Assembly (NCBI GenBank): GCA_052148435.1
Contig: JBKQIF010000041.1
Span: forward strand, 42,386-106,385
Reading direction: 5' to 3'
Length of the DNA stretch: 64,000 nt
Source: JBEKYD01 sp052148435
GTDB taxonomy: Bacteria > Acidobacteriota > Terriglobia > Bryobacterales > Bryobacteraceae
The notes beneath the pieces were generated by a model, which saw nothing but the letters and a program-made list of their open reading frames with translations, was not told where the DNA came from and did no database searches. Position 1 is the first letter of the stretch, and each line of letters opens with the position of its first letter. A program made the translations under genes and the position numbers. Below are positions 50,938 through 59,600 of this stretch, piece by piece.

Positions 50938-51426
50938 ATGATATTGGAACCCGGCATCCTCCAACGCCAAGCCGCTGTCCCGGTCCAAAAGCGCGGCGTT
51001 TCGGACCTCCAGGCCTTGAACGAAGCTTACGATTACGCCCAACCCAGCTCCTTCTCGCGTGGGATGCGTATCGACCTGAATGGATTGGCGATCCTGCTGA
51101 TCTCCGGCACGGCGAGTATCGACAACCTGGGACAAAGCATTCATATCGGGGATTTTCGGGCGCAGACCCGCCGCGCGTTCCAGAACATCGCCGGCCTGCT
51201 GGAAGCGGAGGGCGCCACCTGGAAGGATGTGGTCCGGACTACCTGCTACCTGCGCGATATTGAGCGCGACTACGCCGCCTTCAACCAGGAGCGCACCGAG
51301 TTCTACCGCGAGCAAGGGCTTGACCCGCTGCCGGCTTCCACCGGCATACAGGCCATCCTGTGCAGGCAGGAGTTGCTGATCGAAATCGAAGCGATTGCCA
51401 TGTTCCGAACCGGTCCAGTCCGGTAG
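50938..51426 (+). CDS. RidA/YjgF family protein
   Basis: 162 aa. The C-terminal 120 residues match the family: LAILLISGTASIDNLGQSIH, DFRAQTRRAFQNIAGLLEAE, VVRTTCYLRDIERDYAAFN, LPASTGIQAILCRQELLIEI. In RidA proper an Arg near CxRxxLxIEIEA binds the imine carboxylate; here CRQELLIEIEA keeps it. Family members hydrolyse reactive enamines and imines. The N-terminal ~40 residues are extra. It precedes the DUF1549 gene by ten bases, perhaps by chance. Confidence 0.83.
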   Translation: MILEPGILQRQAAVPVQKRGVSDLQALNEAYDYAQPSSFSRGMRIDLNGLAILLISGTASIDNLGQSIHIGDFRAQTRRAFQNIAGLLEAEGATWKDVVRTTCYLRDIERDYAAFNQERTEFYREQGLDPLPASTGIQAILCRQELLIEIEAIAMFRTGPVR

Positions 51427-51436
51427 GCGGGCACCC

Positions 51437-52996
51437 ATGCGCTGCTTCCTGCTCCTGTTTGCGTGCCTGGCAGCGGCCGTTGCCGGCACGATCCTCCAGA
51501 ACCGCGCCGCTCCGTTCGAAAGCAGCGGTCCGATTGCCTCGCACGGGCGGATCGACGATCTGGCCTTTGCCCGTTGGAAGCAATTGGGGATCGAGCCCTC
51601 CAAATCGTGCTCGGACGAGGTCTTTTTACGGCGGGCCTATCTGGACGTCATCGGCACTCTCCCCACCCCGGAAGAAGCCACCCGGTTCCTACGAGATCCG
51701 GATGCCGGCAAACGCAGCGCTCTGATCGACCGCCTGCTCGGGCGCGACGAATTCGCCGACTATTGGGCCCTCAAATGGAGCGACCTGTTGCGTGTCAAAT
51801 CGGAATTCCCCATCAACTTGTGGCCCAACGCCGTGCAGGCGTATTACCGTAGGATCCATACCGCCATCGGCACGAACTTGGCCTACGACGAGTGGGCGCG
51901 CCAGATGCTGGTTTCGAGCGGCAGCAACTTCCGCGTGCCGGAGGTCAACTTTTACCGCGCCATTCCGAACCGCGATCCGCAGGCCATCGCGCAAGCCGTG
52001 GCGCTGACGTGGATGGGAGCACGCGCCGCCGCATGGCCCCAATCGCGGCTGGACGGCATGGCCACCTTCTTTTCCCGGATCGGATATAAATCCACCTCGG
52101 AATGGAAGGAAGAGATCGTCTATTTCGATTTCACCCGGCCCACTCCGGTCGGAGCCGTATTTCCGGACGGCCGGCCTGCCCGCCTGACGCCCGGCGAGGA
52201 CCCGCGGGAGGCGTTCGCGGCGTGGCTTTTGGCGCCGGACAATGCCTGGTTCGCGCGCAATGCCGTCAATCGGATCTGGTATTGGCTGTTGGGCCGCGGC
52301 ATCGTTCAGGAGCCCGACGATTTCCGCCCGGACAATCCGCCCGCGAATCCCGAACTGCTGGCGTACCTGGAACGGGAACTGGCGGCGGCGCACTACGATC
52401 TCCGCCATATCTACCGGCTGATCCTGAACTCGCAGGTTTACCAGCTCTCTTCCATTCCACGCGACACCCGGCCGGAGGCGGCGGCCAATTTCGCATCTTA
52501 TCCGCTGCGGCGCCTGGACGCCGAAACGCTGATCGACGCCATTTGTCAGATCACCGGCACCACGGAAGACTATTCCAGCCCAATACCTGAGCCGTTTACG
52601 TACCTCCCGGAAAACCAGCGGTCTACTACAATACCGGACGGCAGCATCGGAAGCGCCTTCCTGGACATGTTTGGACGGCCGCCGCGCGATACCGGTCTGG
52701 CTTCCGAACGCAACAACACCATTACGGCCGAGCAGCGCCTGCACCTGCTGAACTCCAGCCATATCCAGCTCAAGATCCAACAAAGCACCAAGCTCCGAAC
52801 CCTCGTCCAGGCCGGTGGCACGCCTCGCGAACCGGTCGAACGGCTTTATCTGGCGATTCTCTCGCGCTACCCCACCGGCGAGGAATTGCAATCCATCGCG
52901 GCTTATTTCCAGGCGGCAAAAGCGAATCGGTGGCAGGCAGCCACCGATCTGGCGTGGGCGCTGATCAACAGCTCTGAGTTTCTCTATCGGCACTAA
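51437..52996 (+). CDS. DUF1549/DUF1553 domain protein
   Basis: 519 aa from ATG 51437. Signal peptide MRCFLLLFACLAAAVAGTIL. DUF1549 part: DEVFLRRAYLDVIGTLPTPE, RSALIDRLLGRDEFADYWAL, KWSDLLRVKSEFP. DUF1553 part: WLLAPDNAWFARNAVNRIWY, LLGRGIVQEPDDFRPDNPP, LLAYLERELAAAHYDLRHIY, LRRLDAETLIDAICQITG, LYLAILSRYPTGEELQ. Common in planctomycetes and acidobacteria, often with an upstream cytochrome domain, which is missing here. Function is not established. It is first of a trio with DUF1501 and PPC genes. Confidence 0.9.
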   Translation: MRCFLLLFACLAAAVAGTILQNRAAPFESSGPIASHGRIDDLAFARWKQLGIEPSKSCSDEVFLRRAYLDVIGTLPTPEEATRFLRDPDAGKRSALIDRLLGRDEFADYWALKWSDLLRVKSEFPINLWPNAVQAYYRRIHTAIGTNLAYDEWARQMLVSSGSNFRVPEVNFYRAIPNRDPQAIAQAVALTWMGARAAAWPQSRLDGMATFFSRIGYKSTSEWKEEIVYFDFTRPTPVGAVFPDGRPARLTPGEDPREAFAAWLLAPDNAWFARNAVNRIWYWLLGRGIVQEPDDFRPDNPPANPELLAYLERELAAAHYDLRHIYRLILNSQVYQLSSIPRDTRPEAAANFASYPLRRLDAETLIDAICQITGTTEDYSSPIPEPFTYLPENQRSTTIPDGSIGSAFLDMFGRPPRDTGLASERNNTITAEQRLHLLNSSHIQLKIQQSTKLRTLVQAGGTPREPVERLYLAILSRYPTGEELQSIAAYFQAAKANRWQAATDLAWALINSSEFLYRH

Positions 52997-53010
52997 AGGC
53001 GGAAGACGAT

Positions 53011-54351
53011 ATGGATACTACTCCGATCTTGCAGTTTTCCCGGCGCGACGCATTGCGTCTGCTGGGTACGGGCAGCTTGCTCGTGGCCGGAGCCGGTGTT
53101 CCCCTCCGGGCCGATGCGCGGCTGGCCCAAGGAAAATCCGAAGGCAAAGCCAAAGCGGTAATCCAGATCTGGATGTGGGGTGGCCCGTCGCACACCGACA
53201 CCTTCGATCCCAAACCGGCGGCCGGCTACGATTACTGCGGCCCGTTCGATAAGCCGATCTCGACCAAAACCGCCGGCTTCGAAATCAACGAGTTGATGCC
53301 GCTACTGGCCGATCAATCCCGCAAGTACTCCGTCATCCGCAGCATGACCCACGGCATCTACGCCCACGAGACCGCTTCCTACGCGGTTCAGACGGGCAGG
53401 AAGCCGGGCGAGCGGCTGGTCTACCCCTGCACAGGAGCGGTCGTATCCCTGTTCAAGGGTCAGGAAACCGCGGCAGGCAACCTGATTCCTCCTTACATCG
53501 TGCTCACGCAACCACAGGGCCGGTTCTCAGAGAACGGTTTCCTGCCCGAACGTTATCGGCCATTCGCCACCGGCGGCGATCCGGCGCAGGCGCGCTTCGC
53601 GGTGGAAGGCATCGTAGCCCCGGGCGTTTCCGACCAGCGACAGAAGGACCGGCGGCAACTGCTCCACCAGTTGAACACCCTGGAACATGCCATGGAGGAC
53701 GACCCCTCGTTGAAAGCGCTGGATCAGGCGGAGCGGCAGGCGTACGAGCTGATCCTGGGCGACGCCGGCAAAGTCTTCGACCTGACGCAGGAAAAAGACG
53801 AGATGCGCGACCGCTACGGGCGCAATACCTTCGGCCAGTCCTGCCTGGCGGCGCGCCGCTTGGTGGAGCGAGGCGTGCCTTACGTCACCATCAACTATGG
53901 CGGTTGGGACACGCACGTGCAGAATTTTCAGGTGATGCGGCAAAAATTGCCGCAGATGGACAAGGGACTGGCGACGCTGCTGGCGGATCTGTCGGATCGG
54001 GGTTTGCTCGACAGCACCATCGTGTGGTGGAGCGGGGAATTCGGCCGCACGCCTAAGATCATGTGGGAAGCGCCCTGGAACGGCGGCCGCAACCATTGGG
54101 GCGCCTGCTTTTGTGCGATGGTGGCCGGCGGCGGCTTTCAAGGCGGACGGGTGGTGGGCTCGACCGACGCCAAAGGCGAAGAGGTCAAAGACCGCCCAGT
54201 CTACCCGGCGGATCTCATCGGCACCGTCTACGAACTGTTGGGTATCGATCTCAACGCCAGGCTGCCCAATCCGCAAGGCCTGGATCTGCGCGTGATCCCA
54301 ACCGCTGCCGAGGGTATTCCCATGGCGGGCAGGCTGAAGGAACTGGTATGA
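53011..54351 (+). CDS. DUF1501 family protein (Tat-exported, sulfatase-like fold)
   Basis: 446 aa. Tat-like leader FSRRDALRLLGTGSLLVAGAG. IWMWGGPSHTDTFDPKPAAG and the end region STIVWWSGEFGRTPKIMW, NHWGACFCAMVAGGGFQGGR are DUF1501 hallmarks; VPYVTINYGGWDTHV is the core. The family has an alkaline-phosphatase/sulfatase-like fold, substrate unknown. It is found almost always beside DUF1549 proteins, here 14 bases after one, and overlaps the PPC gene as ATGA. Confidence 0.93.
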   Translation: MDTTPILQFSRRDALRLLGTGSLLVAGAGVPLRADARLAQGKSEGKAKAVIQIWMWGGPSHTDTFDPKPAAGYDYCGPFDKPISTKTAGFEINELMPLLADQSRKYSVIRSMTHGIYAHETASYAVQTGRKPGERLVYPCTGAVVSLFKGQETAAGNLIPPYIVLTQPQGRFSENGFLPERYRPFATGGDPAQARFAVEGIVAPGVSDQRQKDRRQLLHQLNTLEHAMEDDPSLKALDQAERQAYELILGDAGKVFDLTQEKDEMRDRYGRNTFGQSCLAARRLVERGVPYVTINYGGWDTHVQNFQVMRQKLPQMDKGLATLLADLSDRGLLDSTIVWWSGEFGRTPKIMWEAPWNGGRNHWGACFCAMVAGGGFQGGRVVGSTDAKGEEVKDRPVYPADLIGTVYELLGIDLNARLPNPQGLDLRVIPTAAEGIPMAGRLKELV

Positions 54352-56720
54352 GCGCCCGCCTCGGGCCGGCATTAGCACTGTTGGCGGCCCTCCCGTGTCT
54401 GCACGCGCAGAATACGCCCAATCTGGCGTACGTTCTGCCGGCCGGAGGACAACAGGGCACGGCCTTTGAGGTGACCGTCGGTGGGCAATACCTAAACAAC
54501 GTGAGTGCCGTATCGGTTACCGGCGGCGAGGTCGCGGTCACGGTTGGCGAGCACGGCCGGCCGATGGGTGGCGCCGAGGCCCAGCAGTTGCGGAATCGCA
54601 TGCAGGAGCTGCAAAAGCAAGCGGCCGGCGAAGCGGTGCAGAAAGAAGCCGTACGGAAGGAGATGACCGATATTCGCGTGAAGCTGCTCCTGTTCAACGC
54701 CCGGCGGACGATCAGCCCAGGGCTGGCGGAGACCGTCAAGTTGCGCGTCGCCATCGCTCGCGGCGCCGCCGCCGGCCGGCGGGAGCTGCGCGTCGTCGGG
54801 CCACAGGGGCTGTCCAATCCGCTGGTCTTCTGTGTCGGCCAACTGCCGGAATTTACCGAGAAAGAAACCATCGACGTGATTCCGGCACCGGCCGGGCAAC
54901 CGGTCAAGCAGACACAGATCAGCCAGCCTCGTACGGACATGCCGATTACCCTTCCGGCAACCGTCAATGGACGCATCAAGCCGCGCCTGGGCACGCCGCA
55001 GCAGCAGAACAGAGCCGTCACACCCTTCACCCCGGGTGACATTGACCGCTACCGTTTCACCGCCCGGCGCGGGCAGCAGTTGGTGATTGCGGCGGCCGCG
55101 CGCGAGCTGGTGCCATACCTCGCCGACGCGGTTCCCGGCTGGTTCCAGGCGGTGCTGACCCTGTACGACAGCGACGGCCGGGAAGTGGCCTACGACGACG
55201 ATTACCGTTTTCATCCCGATCCCGTCATCCACTACACCGTACCCAAGGATGGCGAGTACTCGGTGGAGATTCGGGATGCCCTCTACCGGGGCCGCGAGGA
55301 CTTCGTGTACCGCATGGCGATCGGCGAGTTACCGTTTATCACCGGCATGTTTCCGATGGGCGGCCGCGCACGCGCCAAAACGAAAGTCGAGATCAGCGGT
55401 TGGAACCTGCCGGAACATAAACTCACCGTGGACGCGAAGGGCAAAGTAGCGGGCATTTACCCGGTCTCCACCGGCGGCACGGGTTTATCATCCAATACAC
55501 TGCCGTTCCTGGTGGACACCCTCCCCGAAACCAACCAAAAAGAGGGCAACGATTCGCCGGCGACGGCGCAGCGCGTCAAGCTGCCGATCATGGTCAACGG
55601 CCGCGTCGGCAAGCCGGGCCGCTGGAGCGTGTACCGCTTCGAGGGCCGCGCCGGGCAGGCCCTTGTGGCCGAAGTCTATGCGCGGCGCATCGAATCGCCG
55701 CTCGATTCCGTGCTCAGGCTGACCGATGACTCCGGCCGGCAACTCGCCTTCAACGACGATTTCGACGACAAGGGCGAAGGCTTGGAGACACACCACGCCG
55801 ATTCCCGAATTCTGACCACCCTGCCCGCCAAGGGCGCCTATTATCTCTACCTGGGCGATATCCAGGGCAAGGGAGGCCCCGAGTACACCTATCGCCTGCG
55901 GATCGGGCCGCCGCGCCCGGATTTCGATCTGCGGGTGACGCCATCGGCCATCAACGTGGCCGCCGGCATGACCCTCCCGGTCACCGTCTATGCGCTTCGC
56001 AAAGATGGATTCGCGGACGACATCCGGCTATCGCTGAAGAGCATGCCGGGCGCGCCTGCGGGCTTCGTACTTTCCGGCGCCACCATCCCGGCGGGCCAGG
56101 ATGAAGTGAGGGTCACACTCACCGCGCCGCCCCAGGCGTCGATCACGCCGCGGCAGCAGCGCGAGCCGCTGACGCTGCACCTGGAGGGTGCCGCGTCCAT
56201 CAATGGGCACACCGTGACCCACCAGGCCGTGCCGGCCGAGGACCGGATGCAGGCATTCTTCTACCGCCATCTGGTCGCGGCGCAGGAATTGAAAGTCGCC
56301 GTGCGAAAAGGCGGACCCCTGCGGGCACCCGCCAGGATCGTCAGCCCCGAACCGCTGAAGCTGCCGTCCGGCGGCGCCGTCCAGCTCGAAGTGCAGGTCC
56401 CCCTGCCGGCGAATAGCCGGATCGAGAGGGTGAAATACGAATTGAGCGACCCACCGGACGGGGTAACGCTGGACGGCGTAGCCGGAGTGCCGCACGGAAC
56501 CGAAATCGTTCTCCGCTGCGACGCTTCAAAAGCCAATCCAGGTCTAAAAGGCAACCTGATCGTGACCGTTTCTGGCGAAAGAGCCGCGCCGGTGGTAAAC
56601 GGAAAGGCGCGGGCGAACCTCCAGCGCGTGCCATTAGGCACTCTGCCCGCGATCCCCTTCGAGATCGTTCCGGCGCACCGGGCTTCGGCCGCGACAACGC
56701 CGGATTCACCACCGAACTGA
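54348..56720 (+). CDS. secreted multi-domain protein with PPC-like beta domains
   Basis: 790 aa from ATG 54348. Signal peptide LGPALALLAALPCLHAQ. An IPT-like N-terminal module (LAYVLPAGGQQGTAFEVTVG), a charged helical insert (about 75-115), then two PPC (pre-peptidase C-terminal) type domains: DIDRYRFTARRGQQLVIAAA near residue 232 and WSVYRFEGRAGQALVAEVYA near 425, each with a calcium-like DDDYRFHPD / NDDFDDKGEG loop. A long beta-rich tail follows. PPC domains bind polysaccharide or partner proteins. It completes the DUF1549/DUF1501/PPC trio; all three are exported. Confidence 0.85.
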   Translation: MSARLGPALALLAALPCLHAQNTPNLAYVLPAGGQQGTAFEVTVGGQYLNNVSAVSVTGGEVAVTVGEHGRPMGGAEAQQLRNRMQELQKQAAGEAVQKEAVRKEMTDIRVKLLLFNARRTISPGLAETVKLRVAIARGAAAGRRELRVVGPQGLSNPLVFCVGQLPEFTEKETIDVIPAPAGQPVKQTQISQPRTDMPITLPATVNGRIKPRLGTPQQQNRAVTPFTPGDIDRYRFTARRGQQLVIAAAARELVPYLADAVPGWFQAVLTLYDSDGREVAYDDDYRFHPDPVIHYTVPKDGEYSVEIRDALYRGREDFVYRMAIGELPFITGMFPMGGRARAKTKVEISGWNLPEHKLTVDAKGKVAGIYPVSTGGTGLSSNTLPFLVDTLPETNQKEGNDSPATAQRVKLPIMVNGRVGKPGRWSVYRFEGRAGQALVAEVYARRIESPLDSVLRLTDDSGRQLAFNDDFDDKGEGLETHHADSRILTTLPAKGAYYLYLGDIQGKGGPEYTYRLRIGPPRPDFDLRVTPSAINVAAGMTLPVTVYALRKDGFADDIRLSLKSMPGAPAGFVLSGATIPAGQDEVRVTLTAPPQASITPRQQREPLTLHLEGAASINGHTVTHQAVPAEDRMQAFFYRHLVAAQELKVAVRKGGPLRAPARIVSPEPLKLPSGGAVQLEVQVPLPANSRIERVKYELSDPPDGVTLDGVAGVPHGTEIVLRCDASKANPGLKGNLIVTVSGERAAPVVNGKARANLQRVPLGTLPAIPFEIVPAHRASAATTPDSPPN

Positions 56721-57064
56721 CGCCGACTGCCTTTCCGGCATGCTGTGCTGACTCCCCCGGTGGACCGAATCGGTGCGCGGCGGTAATCGTGATGGCGCGC
56801 TCCCGCGCCGGGTTCTTCCCTATTCGTTCTGCCTTCCCCGATCTTGCGGCGGGTCGGCGTCCACGTTGCAGCTTTCGAGGCGTGCTCCAGCTTTACGCGT
56901 GTTACTGCCTGCCACCTTTGGTGGACTTTGCCGCGAGGTTCCGATCAGCCCGGTTGCCTGAACCTACCGCTCGCCAGCTATCGCATCTAACCATCTAATT
57001 GTTCGAGTGGGTCCTTCCCCCACCGGTAATCAGCCCCTTTAGGTCACACGCGAGATCGCCGGCG
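56721..57064. other. intergenic region, possibly a decayed repeat or IS flank
   Basis: 344 bases without a convincing gene. Two overlapping plus-strand frames (56773 and 56789) give coding-like but nonsense-looking peptides (SAFPDLAAGRRPRCSFRGVL). Text of this kind recurs in annotated bacterial genomes as small hypothetical frames; I recall it from repeats beside insertion sequences but cannot confirm that here. No terminator with a T-run was seen between the two converging genes. Confidence 0.3.
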
Positions 57065-58081
57065 CTACCGGGCACGGAGGCGTTCGGCGGCGGTTTCGGC
57101 GGTGAGATCGCGCTGGGGAGTGCCCAGCAACTCATAACCCGTCATGAATTTGCGCACGGTGGCGGAACGCAGCAGGGGAGGGTAGAAGTGCCAGTGCATG
57201 TGCCACTCGGGGTGGGGCGCGCCGTCGGTGGGGCGCTGATGGGGACCGCCGGTGTATGGGAAAGAAACCTGGAAGAGGCGGTCATAGCGGGCGGTGGTGC
57301 GTTTGAGGATATCGGCCAGGGCGGCGCGTTCGGGGGTGGTCAGCTCATCGAGGGCGGTGAGATGGCGCTTGGCGAGAATCATAGTCTCAAACGGCCAGAC
57401 GGCCCAGAACGGCACGACGGTGAGGAAGCTTTCATTTTCCTCCACCAGGCGCACGCCTTCGGAGCGCTCGATGCGGACGTAGTCGCAGAGCAGGCAGGCG
57501 CCGTGTTCAGCCAACCAGGACTGCTGGGAGATCTGTTCGGTGGCGACCTCGTTGGGAAGGGTCTTCGAGGACCAGATCTGGCAATGGGGATGGGGGTTGC
57601 TGGCGCCCATCATGGCGCCGCGATTTTCGAAGATCTGCACGTAATGGATGAAATCGCGGGCGCCGAGATCGAGGAATTGCTCCACCCAGCGATCGACCAC
57701 CAGGCGGATGTCGCCCGGTTCCATGTTGGCGATGGTGAGGTTATGCTTGGGGGAAAAGCAGACGACGCGGCTTATGCCGGGCTCGGTTTCGGCAACGAGC
57801 AGTCCGCCTTTGGAAAAATCGCCGGCGGGGGTATCGGGCTTGAGCGCGGCGAAATCGTTGTCGAAAGCGAAAGTCGAGGTGTAGTTGGGGTTGCGGACGC
57901 CGCCGGCGCGGGCATTTCCGGGACACAGATAGCACTGGGGGTCGTATTCCGGCTGCGAGGAAGAGGGCGCCTCCTCGACCTGGCCCTGCCATGGCCTTTG
58001 AGTGCGGTGCGGAGATACGAGCACCCATTCGCGGGTGAGAGGGTTCCAGCGGCGATGCGGGTCTTGTTTCCAATCGAGCAT
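57065..58081 (-). CDS. galT: galactose-1-phosphate uridylyltransferase
   Basis: 338 aa, HIT superfamily. RRWNPLTREWVLVSPHRTQR, YDPQCYLCPGNARAGG (zinc-site Cys pair), TFAFDNDFAALKPD and the active site SNPHPHCQIWSSKTLPNE, where the second His of HPH takes the UMP. C-terminal FPYTGGPHQRP and EWHMHWHFYPPLLRSATVRK complete the family pattern. It moves UMP between UDP-glucose and galactose-1-phosphate in the Leloir pathway. No galK or galE is adjacent. The longer frame upstream of the Met is not coding-like. Confidence 0.95.
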   Translation of the reverse strand: MLDWKQDPHRRWNPLTREWVLVSPHRTQRPWQGQVEEAPSSSQPEYDPQCYLCPGNARAGGVRNPNYTSTFAFDNDFAALKPDTPAGDFSKGGLLVAETEPGISRVVCFSPKHNLTIANMEPGDIRLVVDRWVEQFLDLGARDFIHYVQIFENRGAMMGASNPHPHCQIWSSKTLPNEVATEQISQQSWLAEHGACLLCDYVRIERSEGVRLVEENESFLTVVPFWAVWPFETMILAKRHLTALDELTTPERAALADILKRTTARYDRLFQVSFPYTGGPHQRPTDGAPHPEWHMHWHFYPPLLRSATVRKFMTGYELLGTPQRDLTAETAAERLRAR

Positions 58082-58324
58082 GAAAATATATGGTAGTCGT
58101 TTGGCGGGGATGATGCTGCCCTGGCTCGAGCGGCAAGCCTGTGTGGAAATCGAGGCTAGCCTGGATTCCCACCCGAGTTTCCCGGCCTAACAAAGGGTGG
58201 CCTGTCATCCCAGGACCAGACGAAGGCGTTTGCCGCCAAGCCACGGAATCGGCAGGTCCGTTTTGTCGAAGCCCCGAAAACGTTCGTAGGGTTGCGCAAA
58301 GACTCGCAGTAGACTACCGTAGCC

Positions 58325-59113
58325 TTGATGAAACGCTGTACCCTCTTCCTGCTGATCGCCGCCCTGCTGGCGGCTAACTGCGCCGCCCAGACTACCGGGC
58401 GCAAACGCGTTCTGGTCTATACCAGACAGACCGTCACTGCCTCCAGCAGTTATATTCACGACAACACTCAAAGCAGCGTGGACGCTATCCGGAAAATGGG
58501 CGCGGAGAACGGCTTTGCCGTGGACGCCGCCGAAGACCCCGCTGTGTTCACCGCGGCCAACCTGAAGCGGTACAACGTGCTGATTTTTTCCAGCACGCAC
58601 AACGAGGCGTTCCAGACCGACGCCCAGCGCGAAGCGTTCCAAGACTACATCCAAAGGGGCGGCGGCTTCGTGGGACTGCATGCCGCTACCACTACCGAGC
58701 GCCAGTGGCCATTCTTCGTTTCCACCATCGGCGGCAAGTTTGTGAGGCACCCGGCCCTGCAGAAGTTTGTGGTCCGGGTCGTGGATTCGAGCCACCCTTC
58801 CACACGGAGCCTGCCGGCCTCCTTCGAGTGGGAGGACGAATGCTACTTCCATGACAGCTTGAATCCGGATCTCCATCCGCTGCTTGTCGCCGATCCCGCG
58901 CAACTGAACGACCCCGAGCGCGGCAAGTTCCCGAACAGTCTCATCGACGGGGCGGTGCCGCTGGCCTGGACAATTACCACCGGGGGGCGCCGGGTTTTCT
59001 ACTCGGCCCTCGGACACAAGAAGGAAGCTTACTCCAATCCGCTGCTGGCGGGGCACATTCTGGGCGGGGTGCTCTGGGCCCTGGGCGATGCGAAAGAGGG
59101 CTCCAGCCGGTAG
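58325..59113 (+). CDS. secreted ThuA-domain protein
   Basis: 262 aa. Signal peptide MKRCTLFLLIAALLAANCAA. ThuA (class I amidotransferase-like) text: VLVYTRQTVTASSSYIHDNT, LKRYNVLIFSSTHNEAF, YIQRGGGFVGLHAATTTERQ, HPALQKFVVRVVDSSHPST, VPLAWTITTGGRRVFYSALG, ILGGVLWALGDA. Such proteins are linked to trehalose and glycan use but the reaction is unknown. It precedes the molybdenum hydroxylase genes by ten bases and could be in the same transcript. Confidence 0.87.
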   Translation: MMKRCTLFLLIAALLAANCAAQTTGRKRVLVYTRQTVTASSSYIHDNTQSSVDAIRKMGAENGFAVDAAEDPAVFTAANLKRYNVLIFSSTHNEAFQTDAQREAFQDYIQRGGGFVGLHAATTTERQWPFFVSTIGGKFVRHPALQKFVVRVVDSSHPSTRSLPASFEWEDECYFHDSLNPDLHPLLVADPAQLNDPERGKFPNSLIDGAVPLAWTITTGGRRVFYSALGHKKEAYSNPLLAGHILGGVLWALGDAKEGSSR

Positions 59114-59123
59114 GGAGAATCTT

Positions 59124-59600
59124 ATGGAGCGGCCCATATCCTTCACTCTCAACGGCCGGGCGACTCGCATCACGGTGGACAACGAGCGCATGTTGCTGTG
59201 GGTCTTGCGTAGCGATCTTGGACTTACCGGCACCAAGTGCGGCTGCGGCGAGGGGCTGTGCGGAGCATGCACGGTGCTCGTGGACAACCAGGCCGTCCGG
59301 TCCTGCTCAACCCAGGTCAAAGATGTCGCCGGCAAGCGGGTGCTGACCATCGAAGGCTTGGCCCTTGGCGGCCATCTGCACCCCATTCAGGAAGCATTCG
59401 TGAAGCATAACGCCTTTCAGTGCGGCTTCTGCACCCCCGGTATGATTCTGAGCGCATACGCCCTGCTGGCGGAGAAGGCCGAGCCCCCGCGCGAGGAGAT
59501 CGTGAGCCACATGGACGACAATCTCTGCCGCTGCGGGTCGCATCCTCGCGTGCTGGAGGCCATCGAAGAGGCCGCGGCCGCCATGAAGAGGGGCGTTTGA
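59124..59600 (+). CDS. 2Fe-2S subunit of a molybdenum hydroxylase
   Basis: 158 aa from ATG 59124, with AGGGAG eight bases upstream. Plant-type cluster: KCGCGEGLCGACTVLVDN then RSCSTQ (four Cys of cluster II). C-terminal cluster I: FQCGFCTPGMILSAYALL and NLCRCGSHPRVLEAI. This is the small subunit of the xanthine oxidase family, passing electrons from the Mo site. Its stop overlaps the large-subunit start (tgATG). It has no leader of its own, so it would be exported with the Tat-bearing large subunit. Confidence 0.93.
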   Translation: MERPISFTLNGRATRITVDNERMLLWVLRSDLGLTGTKCGCGEGLCGACTVLVDNQAVRSCSTQVKDVAGKRVLTIEGLALGGHLHPIQEAFVKHNAFQCGFCTPGMILSAYALLAEKAEPPREEIVSHMDDNLCRCGSHPRVLEAIEEAAAAMKRGV

